Shown: positions 1 to 5,858 of the stretch, one piece after another
How positions within the stretch are numbered: position 1 is the first letter of the stretch
Layout of the letters: each line of letters starts with the position of its first letter
From: Bacteroidota bacterium
Lineage (GTDB): Bacteria; Bacteroidota; Bacteroidia; Bacteroidales; VadinHA17
Direction of reading: 5' to 3'
Assembly (NCBI GenBank): GCA_021816545.1
Contig: JAKAXP010000129.1
Span: 1-6,584, forward strand
Length of the DNA stretch: 6,584 bases
Position numbers and translations under genes: made by a program
The notes under the pieces: generated by a model
Database searches by the model: none
What the model was told of the DNA's origin: nothing
Seen by the model: the letters and a program-made list of their open reading frames with translations, nothing else

Positions 1-2
1 TG

Positions 3-1121
3 GGAGGGGCTGCTGCAGCCCTGATCTCGATGATGGAGTTCCCTCATGTAAGCCATGAGCTGATTATGAAGTCAGGGATGGCTAACGGGCATGTTCTTGC
101 AATCCTGCTCGGGCTGGTAATAGGTTCGGTCTCCTGGGCAGGAAGCATGATCGCCTTTGGCAAGCTTGACGGGTGGATCGGAGACCTCAGGGTAAAGGCG
201 ATGAAATATGTCAATCTCACGATACTTGCATTTATTGTCTGTTTTGTTGCCTTCATAATGACCCGGGATGTTGAAGCCTCGGCTGAGCTGACCCATCTGA
301 TAATTATCCTGTTCCTGGTATCGGTGACATACGGGGTGCTGTTCGTTATGCCTATCGGTGGAGCCGATATGCCCGTGGTCATATCCCTGCTTAACAGCTT
401 CACAGGTGTGGCTGCCGCAATGGGAGGCTTTCTCTATAATAACCAGGCGATGCTTACTGGCGGTATCCTTGTAGGTTCAGCCGGAACAATTCTCACGGTG
501 CTGATGTGCCGGGCAATGAACCGTTCTCTCCTGAACGTAATCATTGGTGTCTTCGGCGGAGGCGGGGCTGCTGCCGCAGGAGTTGCTGGCAGTATAAAGG
601 AAATTAACGTATCCGATGCTGCCGTGCTGCTGAGCTATTCAAAAAAGGTGGTCATTGTACCTGGATACGGACTGGCCGTGGCTCAGGCACAGCATATATG
701 CCATGAACTTGACAAGCTTCTCGAGGAGAAAGGCGTTGAGGTGAGGTATGCAATTCACCCCGTGGCCGGACGCATGCCGGGTCACATGAATGTGCTTCTC
801 GCGGAGGCTGACGTTCCTTATGAGCAGCTAATCGAGAGTGATGAAATAAACCCGGATATGCCCAACACCGATGTGATCGTGGTCATCGGAGCCAATGATG
901 TTGTTAACCCGGCAGCCGAGGATGATCCTTCGAGTCCGATCTACGGTATGCCCATTGTGAAGGCACGCGAAGCAAAAAACATTATTGTCATGAAACGCGG
1001 TATGGGCAAGGGCTACGCTGCTATTGAAAACATGCTCTTCTTCAACGACAAGACACGCATGCTCTTCGGCGATGCCAAGGCAACGCTTCAGGCACTTGTC
1101 AATGAGGTGAAAGCACTGTAG
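3..1121 (+). CDS. pntB: NAD(P) transhydrogenase subunit beta, 3' part (5' end outside the window)
   Basis: PntB forms the membrane proton channel (domain II) and the NADP(H)-binding domain III of the proton-translocating transhydrogenase, which transfers hydride between NADH and NADP+ at the inner membrane. The frame is open from base 3 with no stop, so the visible 372 residues lack roughly the first 90 of a usual ~460; the ATGs at 30 and 33 are internal methionines. About six hydrophobic segments lie between 80 and 600, including the family-typical stretches GGADMPVVISLLNSFTG (360-410) and GGILVGSAGTILTVLMCR (458-513). Domain III follows from about 640. It has the dinucleotide-binding pattern GYGLAVAQAQ (663-692), AGRMPGHMNVLLAEA (766-810), VIGANDVVNPAAEDDP (883-930) and KRGMGKGYAA (993-1022). 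It ends at TAG with the expected C-terminus. The pntA genes are presumably upstream, outside the window. It converges with the minus-strand pair. Confidence 0.96.
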   Translation, partial: GGAAAALISMMEFPHVSHELIMKSGMANGHVLAILLGLVIGSVSWAGSMIAFGKLDGWIGDLRVKAMKYVNLTILAFIVCFVAFIMTRDVEASAELTHLIIILFLVSVTYGVLFVMPIGGADMPVVISLLNSFTGVAAAMGGFLYNNQAMLTGGILVGSAGTILTVLMCRAMNRSLLNVIIGVFGGGGAAAAGVAGSIKEINVSDAAVLLSYSKKVVIVPGYGLAVAQAQHICHELDKLLEEKGVEVRYAIHPVAGRMPGHMNVLLAEADVPYEQLIESDEINPDMPNTDVIVVIGANDVVNPAAEDDPSSPIYGMPIVKAREAKNIIVMKRGMGKGYAAIENMLFFNDKTRMLFGDAKATLQALVNEVKAL

Positions 1122-1123
1122 AA

Positions 1124-1155
1124 CAGTCGGCAGTAAGTCAGTGTTTTGCCGACTG
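1124..1155. terminator. Inverted repeat between convergent genes, possible bidirectional terminator
   Basis: The arms CAGTCGGCA (1124-1132) and TGCCGACTG (1147-1155) are perfectly complementary over 9 bp, with a 14-nt loop. The repeat starts 3 bp after the pntB stop and sits 28 bp past the end of the convergent amidotransferase-like gene, the usual place for a shared terminator. There is no T-tract after the stem on either strand, so it is not a textbook intrinsic terminator. It could instead be part of the heptad repeat that shares its right arm. Confidence 0.45.
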
Positions 1156-1170
1156 CCGAGTGCCGAGTGC
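1147..1170. repeat. Short heptad tandem repeat TGCCGA(C/G)
   Basis: Three consecutive 7-bp units, TGCCGAC, TGCCGAG and TGCCGAG, are followed by a partial TGC. The first unit is also the right arm of the inverted repeat at 1124-1155, whose left arm contains the reverse complement GTCGGCA. It lies wholly in the convergent intergenic spacer. No function can be read from it; it may be a fragment of a dispersed intergenic repeat. Confidence 0.6.
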
Positions 1171-1182
1171 AGACTTCTCAAT

Positions 1183-2283
1183 TCAGCGTTCCCTGATCAC
1201 ATCCGATATATGTCCCCAGTACCTCAGATGAAATTTCATGCTGTTCTTTTCCAGCATTGAATGAAGGGTGGCGGGCTTGTCATCGGGAGCAAACTTAACC
1301 AGGGCGCGGTCTTCATAAAGGGCGGAGACCTCAGGGTGAAACTGCACCGAAAAGACATTTGGATATTTTTTGTGGGCAATCCCTTCAATGATTTTTCCGT
1401 CAAATGACCGGGCGGTAACCCTGAATACGGGAGCCACTTCTCCGATAGCCTGGTGGTGGCTGCTGTAAACCACCGGCTGCATCTTCCCCGATACCTTAAC
1501 CGTACTTCCGAAGAATTTGTCTTCGGTGAACTTTACCGGGTGCATGTTGATACCCATGAAGTCGGAATCTTCACGGATATTCTGCCAGTAATTGCGGTGA
1601 AGATTGTTACGGTCAATAAGTACATTGGTTTCAGGGGTAAAACTCTTGTAAACCTGGGCCGGTATGTCCTGTATGAGTGTCCCGCCGGCAGCAACGTTCA
1701 TCGACTGCAGACCAAGGCAGAATCCGGTGACCATATATTCCGGATTGTCTTCCAGAAGAGGTCTGAAGGAGGCGTTCCGTGTACTGCCAAGAAGGTGAAA
1801 GAGGAAACTCACCTCAAAATAGTGCCTTCCCGGGTCAGTGGTCTCGGAATACCAGTTTTCCTCACCATAGAGAGCCGGGGGGATATCCTGGCCCCCGAAG
1901 AATATAATACCGACCGAGTTCGAGAAAATCTTCCTGAAATCGTCAGAACAGCCGTTCTCGCGGTACACGACAGATTCATTAAGAACTCCCTTGACCTCAT
2001 GCAGGTGAAAGGAGGTGAGCCCGTTCTTTTCAATATAGTCAGCGGCCTGGGTGAAATTGTATTCCTGGCTTGAATGGTAAACACCCACAAATTCATACTT
2101 CTGCAGGTCCACATCCAGGATGCCCTTGTCAAGCAGGAACTTTACCACTCCTATATTCCCGGCAGTGGGGTTTGCCATTATTACATATTTTTTCTCCTTG
2201 CTGAAATCCTCCCTGAAGAAGTTCTGGGCATTCAGGGAGATTACCACTGCAAGAATTGACAGAGTGAAGGTCAGTTTTTTCAT
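1183..2283 (-). CDS. Secreted class I glutamine amidotransferase-like / gamma-glutamyl hydrolase (peptidase C26) protein
   Basis: This 366-residue protein has a class I glutamine amidotransferase-type fold of the peptidase C26 (PuuD, gamma-glutamyl-GABA hydrolase) kind, whose members cleave gamma-glutamyl amide bonds. The catalytic triad is complete: Cys189 in GFCLGLQSMNVAAGGTLIQD, and His316 and Glu318 in SVQFHPE. FFGGQDIPPALYGEE (128-142) matches the C26 GG-D-PALYGEE element, and VYSSHHQAIGE (272-282) the family HHQ motif. An N-terminal signal peptide (MKKLTFTLSILAVVISLNAQ) points to export. The ATG at 2283 was chosen because the frame extends upstream only to a TTG at 2331, which would bury the signal peptide behind 16 polar residues. 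The gene lies 57 bp downstream of the racemase-like gene on the same strand, so the two are probably co-transcribed. The exact substrate is not readable; other exported amidotransferase-fold hydrolases are the alternative. Confidence 0.85.
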   Translation of the reverse strand: MKKLTFTLSILAVVISLNAQNFFREDFSKEKKYVIMANPTAGNIGVVKFLLDKGILDVDLQKYEFVGVYHSSQEYNFTQAADYIEKNGLTSFHLHEVKGVLNESVVYRENGCSDDFRKIFSNSVGIIFFGGQDIPPALYGEENWYSETTDPGRHYFEVSFLFHLLGSTRNASFRPLLEDNPEYMVTGFCLGLQSMNVAAGGTLIQDIPAQVYKSFTPETNVLIDRNNLHRNYWQNIREDSDFMGINMHPVKFTEDKFFGSTVKVSGKMQPVVYSSHHQAIGEVAPVFRVTARSFDGKIIEGIAHKKYPNVFSVQFHPEVSALYEDRALVKFAPDDKPATLHSMLEKNSMKFHLRYWGHISDVIRER

Positions 2284-2340
2284 ATCGGCAGTTTTTCCGG
2301 ATTTATTCAGAACCGTGGTTATTATTGACAAATTTAATTT

Positions 2341-3888
2341 TTATTCCATGACAATACGCTCCTCAGGCCTGAGATAGGAGGTTTTCGGATTGTCGTGGTT
2401 AAAGGAAGACATCATCCCGTAGATATCGGGTATCTGTCCGGAGAGGCGGTTCAGTATGTCTGCCGGGATAGAGGTGCGGCTGAAGGGAACCATCCTGACA
2501 TATTCCTGCAGATCTCCTGCAGTACGTCCGTACTTATACTCATAGGTGAAAGATCCGTCTTCGCGCAGCCTGACGTTACTGTTGCGCAGATTGGGGACAC
2601 TCACATAGAACTCATTCCGGTTTCCCCGACTGTCGTCTCCGGGGTTGAGGAGATTGTTGGCGGCAAGATGGTCATATAGCTGACCGGCAACCACTTCGGC
2701 AGGATTAACAATTAAAAGGTCCTCAGCTATGAGATCCCTGTATAAATAAATCCCGTTTTCATTGTAGTTTCTCAGCCTGTTGAATTCCTCCCTGAAAGTA
2801 TCCTCAAAGAACGGATAGTGGGTACAAGCAAGAACTACTGAATTCAGGGGAAGTGCTCCATCCGTTTTACGTATCTTTTCCATCAGCGACACCACATGAA
2901 AGGCTATATAGTTCTCAACGGAATTGATCTGGATGTTAACAGGGTTTGTGGTATCACCTTCAAATAGAATGGCCCCTCCGGTGGTGTCGAAATCATACCT
3001 CTTCCACAGTGCCGGGTCAATCCTCATTTCCCCTTCGGCTTTGTCTGACGGTCCCCTGTAACCTTCACGGGGGGCGCCAGCCTTCCTGTCAATGGCTTCC
3101 GGACTCTCATCGATAGCCTCTGCTATTCCGATGCCTGCCTGCTGGTATACCTGAATTACTTCTTCAAATCCATCTTCCCGGTTCTTTAACACTATTGCGA
3201 CGGGAAAGGCTCCCGACTTCACGGTACCGTCGGTTGCCATTACGGCGATACTTCCGTTTTCTCCGGGAGAGAAGTTGCCGAAGGCACCTGTTGCACCGGC
3301 ATCAACCACACCTATAACCCCCATATCAGATCCAGCCTCACGCAGGAACTGTCTTACAGTATCAAGGGCAAAGGCCGTTGCAGTGTTACAGGCGATCACA
3401 ATCGCCTTGACAGGTGTCTTGTCTGTCTCATAACCGGCTGAGTTACCCGAGCGGTAGTAATTGTTGCCCAGGAGGAACTGAACATCCTTCATAACATGCT
3501 CAATGAGAAGGGGGGTATTGTTCTCAAGTGCATAATTGCCGTACGGCATGTTTGCCAGGTCCCCGAGATAAATATATGATTCATTTTCAAGCCCTTCGTG
3601 GTTAACTATGTCAGCCAGGACAGACAATCCGCCGGTTCCTGAATCAAAAACTCCCACTGGCAGTGAGGCATCATGTTTCGGATATTTCGCGAAATCAATA
3701 TAATAGAAGCTGCTTCTGTGATTAAGTATGGCATCCCTGATGTCAGCCGGTCCGGTGCATGAAATGATCAGAGGCAGGAACAGGAGTGTGAGCATCAAAT
3801 AAGCGGCCTTTGTCGCTGATACCATTTCCTGTGTCGCAGGCAGTGCCCTATTGCAGGTTGTTCTGATTACCGGAAATTTCCTGGTCAT
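2341..3888 (-). CDS. Exported (lipoprotein-like) aspartate/glutamate racemase family protein
   Basis: The core matches MurI, the cofactor-independent glutamate racemase using two cysteines. Visible elements in order are GVFDSGTGGLSVL (79-91, with the Asp-Ser substrate pair), YLGDLANMPYG (107-117), IACNTATAFAL (165-175, Cys167), a VIGVVDAGA stretch (191-199), MATDGTVKSGAF (217-228) and LACTHYPFF (353-361, Cys355, His357). Two things are unusual. The N-terminus has a hydrophobic segment ending in LIISC (Cys44), a lipobox, so the enzyme should be exported and lipid-anchored. The length is 515 against ~270 for MurI, with an insert of roughly 60-70 residues between the TVKSGAF and CTHYP motifs and about 100 extra residues at the C-terminus. 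The ATG at 3888 has an AGGA five bases upstream; an in-frame ATG at 3825 gives a more standard 22-residue signal but its AGGA is one base away. Racemase activity is inferred, and the substrate could be Asp or Glu. Confidence 0.85.
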   Translation of the reverse strand: MTRKFPVIRTTCNRALPATQEMVSATKAAYLMLTLLFLPLIISCTGPADIRDAILNHRSSFYYIDFAKYPKHDASLPVGVFDSGTGGLSVLADIVNHEGLENESYIYLGDLANMPYGNYALENNTPLLIEHVMKDVQFLLGNNYYRSGNSAGYETDKTPVKAIVIACNTATAFALDTVRQFLREAGSDMGVIGVVDAGATGAFGNFSPGENGSIAVMATDGTVKSGAFPVAIVLKNREDGFEEVIQVYQQAGIGIAEAIDESPEAIDRKAGAPREGYRGPSDKAEGEMRIDPALWKRYDFDTTGGAILFEGDTTNPVNIQINSVENYIAFHVVSLMEKIRKTDGALPLNSVVLACTHYPFFEDTFREEFNRLRNYNENGIYLYRDLIAEDLLIVNPAEVVAGQLYDHLAANNLLNPGDDSRGNRNEFYVSVPNLRNSNVRLREDGSFTYEYKYGRTAGDLQEYVRMVPFSRTSIPADILNRLSGQIPDIYGMMSSFNHDNPKTSYLRPEERIVME

Positions 3889-3893
3889 TTAGA

Positions 3894-3897
3894 TCCT
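3894..3897 (-). promoter_or_regulatory. Shine-Dalgarno-like AGGA favouring the long racemase start
   Basis: On the minus strand AGGA is followed by five bases and ATG (3886-3888). It is the best-spaced ribosome-binding sequence I noticed in the window; the starts of the other genes lack one, as is common in Bacteroidota. It supports the 515-residue start over the internal ATG at 3825. Confidence 0.4.
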
Positions 3898-4015
3898 GGT
3901 TTTATTGATCATGTGAATTTAGCACCTTACTGGCGTACGGACAACAATATCTGCTGTATAACTACACTGCAGAGATTTTTTTTCGTATATGATTAAAAAA
4001 TATCAGGGAAACATT

Positions 4016-4023
4016 TACATTTG
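4016..4023 (+). promoter_or_regulatory. Bacteroidota-type -7 promoter element for the arsR unit
   Basis: TACATTTG matches TAnnTTTG, the -7 element of the Bacteroidota housekeeping sigma factor. It abuts the operator-like inverted repeat at 4024 and lies 25 bp before the chosen arsR start, so transcription should begin inside the repeat. I see no convincing TTTG at the -33 position. Confidence 0.6.
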
Positions 4024-4041
4024 TTTCGTCATTTTACGAAA
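4024..4041 (+). promoter_or_regulatory. ArsR-type operator, copy 1 (before arsR)
   Basis: TTTCGTCATTTTACGAAA has perfect 6-bp arms TTTCGT/ACGAAA around a 6-bp spacer. It immediately follows the -7 element and ends 7 bp before the arsR start, a position suited to autorepression. The same 18-bp pattern recurs at 4380-4397 and 5822-5839. Binding by the adjacent ArsR is inferred. Confidence 0.75.
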
Positions 4042-4048
4042 TGAATTG

Positions 4049-4363
4049 ATGGAGAGGCAGAAAAAAAGCAAGTATTACACTGAAAATCAGGAAAAGGTTG
4101 CGAGGTATGCAAAGGCTCTGTCTCACCCGGCCCGTGTATATGTTATGGAGTTCCTGGCGAACAACCTTCACCGATGCTGCTACAGCGGTGACATGGCAGA
4201 AGAACTTCCAATTGCCCGTTCAACGCTTTCGGAGCATCTGAAGGAACTGAAGAAGGCAGGACTGATACAGGGAGAGATAAACCCTCCTTATATAAAATAC
4301 TGCATCAATCCTGAAAACTGGGAAGAAGCAAAAGTGCTGCTGCAGGGATTCTTCAAAGGTTAA
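4049..4363 (+). CDS. arsR: ArsR-family metalloregulatory transcriptional repressor
   Basis: This 104-residue winged-helix regulator of the ArsR/SmtB family normally dissociates from DNA when trivalent arsenic or another metalloid binds its cysteines. ALSHPARVYVMEFLA (residues 23-37) is the typical first helix region, and LPIARSTLSEHLKELKKAGL (53-72) is the recognition helix of the helix-turn-helix. It lacks the ELCVCDL motif of the E. coli protein. Candidate ligands are the adjacent Cys43-Cys44 just before the recognition helix and Cys85 in KYCINPENW. The frame is open back to an ATG at 3989, but that start would put the operator and promoter inside the gene and add 20 residues without family resemblance, so the ATG at 4049 is preferred. 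It is the first gene of the ars-like unit. Organic versus inorganic inducer cannot be told from the sequence. Confidence 0.9.
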   Translation: MERQKKSKYYTENQEKVARYAKALSHPARVYVMEFLANNLHRCCYSGDMAEELPIARSTLSEHLKELKKAGLIQGEINPPYIKYCINPENWEEAKVLLQGFFKG

Positions 4364-4379
4364 AAAATTTATAATAATA

Positions 4380-4397
4380 TTTCGACGTTTTACGAAA
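4380..4397 (+). promoter_or_regulatory. ArsR-type operator, copy 2 (before the arsE-like gene)
   Basis: TTTCGACGTTTTACGAAA differs from copy 1 at two central positions. Its arms extend to ATTTCG/CGAAAT (4379-4398) around 8 bp. It lies in the 51-bp gap after arsR and ends 17 bp before the next start. An AT-rich stretch with TATAAT (4370-4375) precedes it, so a second promoter here is plausible but not proven. Confidence 0.7.
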
Positions 4398-4414
4398 TAA
4401 GAAAGCTAAAAGTT

Positions 4415-4648
4415 ATGGAAATAAAGATTCTGGGTCCGGGCTGCCCGAAATGCAAGACACTCGAAAAAATGACCCGTGAGGTTGTTGACAAGAACGGCAT
4501 TGATGCTACAGTAAACAAGGTGGAAGATATTGTTGAAATAATGAATTACGGTGTGATGACAACGCCGGCCCTCGTAATTGACGGAAAGGTGGTTATGAAG
4601 GGAAGAATCCCGTCGGCGGATGAGTTGAGAATACTATTATGCATTTAA
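4415..4648 (+). CDS. arsE: Small thioredoxin-like protein with CPKC motif (TM0996/thioredoxin_3 type, ArsE-like)
   Basis: A 77-residue cytoplasmic thioredoxin-fold protein with no signal peptide. The redox motif CPKC (residues 10-13) follows the first beta strand in MEIKILGPGC. The cis-proline of the fold is Pro51 in MTTPALVIDGKVVMKGR. This is the TM0996/thioredoxin_3 family, whose members often sit in metalloid-resistance operons and, with ArsF and ArsG, are named ArsE in organoarsenical-resistance clusters. The gene has its own operator copy upstream and ends 10 bp before the next gene. A dithiol electron donor or metalloid-handling role is inferred. The fold call is firm, the ArsE name less so. 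Confidence 0.85.
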   Translation: MEIKILGPGCPKCKTLEKMTREVVDKNGIDATVNKVEDIVEIMNYGVMTTPALVIDGKVVMKGRIPSADELRILLCI

Positions 4649-4658
4649 AATTGAAGCA

Positions 4659-5096
4659 ATGAAAAATATCCTGATCATTTCAGCAGTAGTCCTTGGGATT
4701 GCCCTTTACTTTTCATTCAGATCCTCCGGTACCACGGTGGATAACGGACCTGATGCAGTTGGTGGTGACAAGGTTGAGGTTATTTATTTTCATTTTTCAA
4801 GGAGGTGCCTCACCTGCCTGGCGGTTGAAAGCAAAACGCGGGAGGCTCTCATAGCACTTTATCCCGAAGAATTCAGCAACGGTAAAATAACTTTTGCCTC
4901 CGTTAACCTGGAGGAGGATAAGAACAGGGATATTATCGACAGGGTCAAAGCCACCAGTCAGGCCCTGCTGGTAATCAGCGGTAATGAAAAGAAGGACCTG
5001 ACAGCTGAAGCGTTTCTGTATGCGAATAATGACTTTGACAAACTCAAAGAAACAATTAAAAAGGTGGTTGATCCCCTGATCAAACAGGTCAACTGA
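4659..5096 (+). CDS. arsF: Membrane-anchored CxxC thioredoxin-like protein (ArsF-like)
   Basis: This 145-residue protein has an uncleaved-looking N-terminal hydrophobic anchor (about residues 3-20), then a short linker and a soluble domain with CLTC (50-53) after the strand KVEVIYFHFS. The spacing strand-CxxC-helix fits a thioredoxin-like fold, but the helix after it is rich in charged residues and the canonical cis-proline is not evident. With an N-in anchor the domain should face the periplasm. Proteins of this size and place, next to an ArsG-type membrane protein, are annotated as the ArsF family and linked to nitrophenyl-arsenical reduction. That family name comes from context plus the CxxC pattern. 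Translational coupling is likely: 10 bp from the upstream gene and 5 bp to the next. Confidence 0.75.
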   Translation: MKNILIISAVVLGIALYFSFRSSGTTVDNGPDAVGGDKVEVIYFHFSRRCLTCLAVESKTREALIALYPEEFSNGKITFASVNLEEDKNRDIIDRVKATSQALLVISGNEKKDLTAEAFLYANNDFDKLKETIKKVVDPLIKQVN

Positions 5097-5101
5097 TTAT
5101 T

Positions 5102-5803
5102 ATGGAGTTGCTTCAGCGCATACTTGAGAATTCCCAATACTCTTTTTTAACTGCGGCTATCCTGGGACTTATGACTGCCATCAGTCCCTGCCCGCTGGCG
5201 ACAAATATATCAGCAATAGGTTTTATCAGCCGCGATCTTACTGACAGGAGAAGAGTCTTCATAAACGGACTGGTTTATACCCTTGGGAGAGCAGTTACAT
5301 ATGTCGGTATCGCTTTGATAATCTTCCTTGGGGCAAGCCAGATGAATATATCAGGCTGGTTTCAGAAATGGGGAGAAAAGTTGCTGGGGCCGGGCTTAAT
5401 CCTGATAGGTCTTTTCATGCTCGATCTTATAAAGATCAGGCTTCCGGGTGGAATGGGATCTTTTGCCGATAAACTGGGTGAGAAGGGGAGGAAAAGTTAC
5501 CTCAGCACACTTCTGCTCGGTGTATTATTTGCCATGGCTTTTTGCCCCTACAGCGGGGTGCTCTATTTTGTTATGCTTATTCCTATGACAGTAGTAAGCG
5601 CAGAGGGACTTTACCTGCCATTGGTATTTGCCGTTGCAACAGGAATACCGGTGATAATTTTTGCGTGGTTGATTGCCTATGCTGTAAGTAATGTCGGCAG
5701 GATGTACAGCCGTATCAGGACTTTCGAGATTTGGTTCAGGAGGTTTATAGCTGTGCTCTTCATAGGAGTTGGGGTTTATTATATTGTAATAGTCTATTTT
5801 TGA
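5102..5803 (+). CDS. arsG: CcdA/DsbD-like membrane protein (ArsG-family permease)
   Basis: A 233-residue integral membrane protein with about six hydrophobic segments, of the CcdA/DsbD-beta transmembrane family. The two hallmark half-motifs are present: ISPCPL (Cys30) in the first segment and FCPYSG (Cys148) in the fourth, related by the internal inverted duplication of the family. Classical relatives pass electrons from cytoplasmic thioredoxin to extracytoplasmic thiol partners. The ArsG branch is reported as an efflux permease for aromatic aminoarsenicals. Its position directly after two CxxC proteins fits either a dithiol relay or an efflux role. The gene starts 5 bp after the previous stop, and the third operator copy lies 18 bp after its own stop. 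Confidence 0.85.
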   Translation: MELLQRILENSQYSFLTAAILGLMTAISPCPLATNISAIGFISRDLTDRRRVFINGLVYTLGRAVTYVGIALIIFLGASQMNISGWFQKWGEKLLGPGLILIGLFMLDLIKIRLPGGMGSFADKLGEKGRKSYLSTLLLGVLFAMAFCPYSGVLYFVMLIPMTVVSAEGLYLPLVFAVATGIPVIIFAWLIAYAVSNVGRMYSRIRTFEIWFRRFIAVLFIGVGVYYIVIVYF

Positions 5804-5821
5804 AAAATTTTTAATATGATA

Positions 5822-5839
5822 TTTCGGGATTTGGCGAAA
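5822..5839 (+). promoter_or_regulatory. ArsR-type operator, copy 3 (before the permease gene)
   Basis: TTTCGGGATTTGGCGAAA keeps the 5-bp arms TTTCG/CGAAA, extended to ATTTCG/CGAAAT over 5821-5840, with a central 8 bp that diverges most from the other two copies. It lies in the 55-bp gap after the arsG-like gene and ends 19 bp before the permease start. The outer arms are the shared part of the three sites and probably carry the specificity. Confidence 0.65.
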
Positions 5840-5858
5840 TGATAATCTTCAACATAAT

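Noticed and set aside
828..1181. Minus-strand open frames opposite pntB (also 44-403 and 72-296)
   Set aside because: They are antisense to the well-supported pntB coding sequence and have no family resemblance.
1453..2073. Plus-strand open frame of 206 codons
   Set aside because: It lies wholly antisense to the amidotransferase-like gene, whose triad and signal peptide are clear; the translation shows no recognisable family or membrane/signal pattern.
2284..2331. TTG start extending the amidotransferase-like protein by 16 residues
   Set aside because: The ATG at 2283 begins directly with a standard signal peptide; the extension would bury it.
3942..3949. Possible minus-strand -7 element (TATTGTTG) for the racemase gene
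   Set aside because: It has one mismatch to TAnnTTTG at a conserved base and no -33 partner that I can see, so it is too weak to list.
3951..3972. Imperfect inverted repeat CTGCTGTA...TACACTGCAG in the divergent spacer
   Set aside because: Pairing needs a 2-nt bulge and the element is neither repeated nor at a telling distance from either gene.
3981..3998. Possible fourth, degenerate operator starting TTTCGT
   Set aside because: Only the left arm matches; the right arm (TTAAAA) matches ACGAAA at three of six positions in an A-rich stretch.
3989..4048. Upstream in-frame ATG for arsR at 3989
   Set aside because: It would place the TAnnTTTG element and the operator inside the coding sequence, and the added residues do not resemble ArsR proteins.
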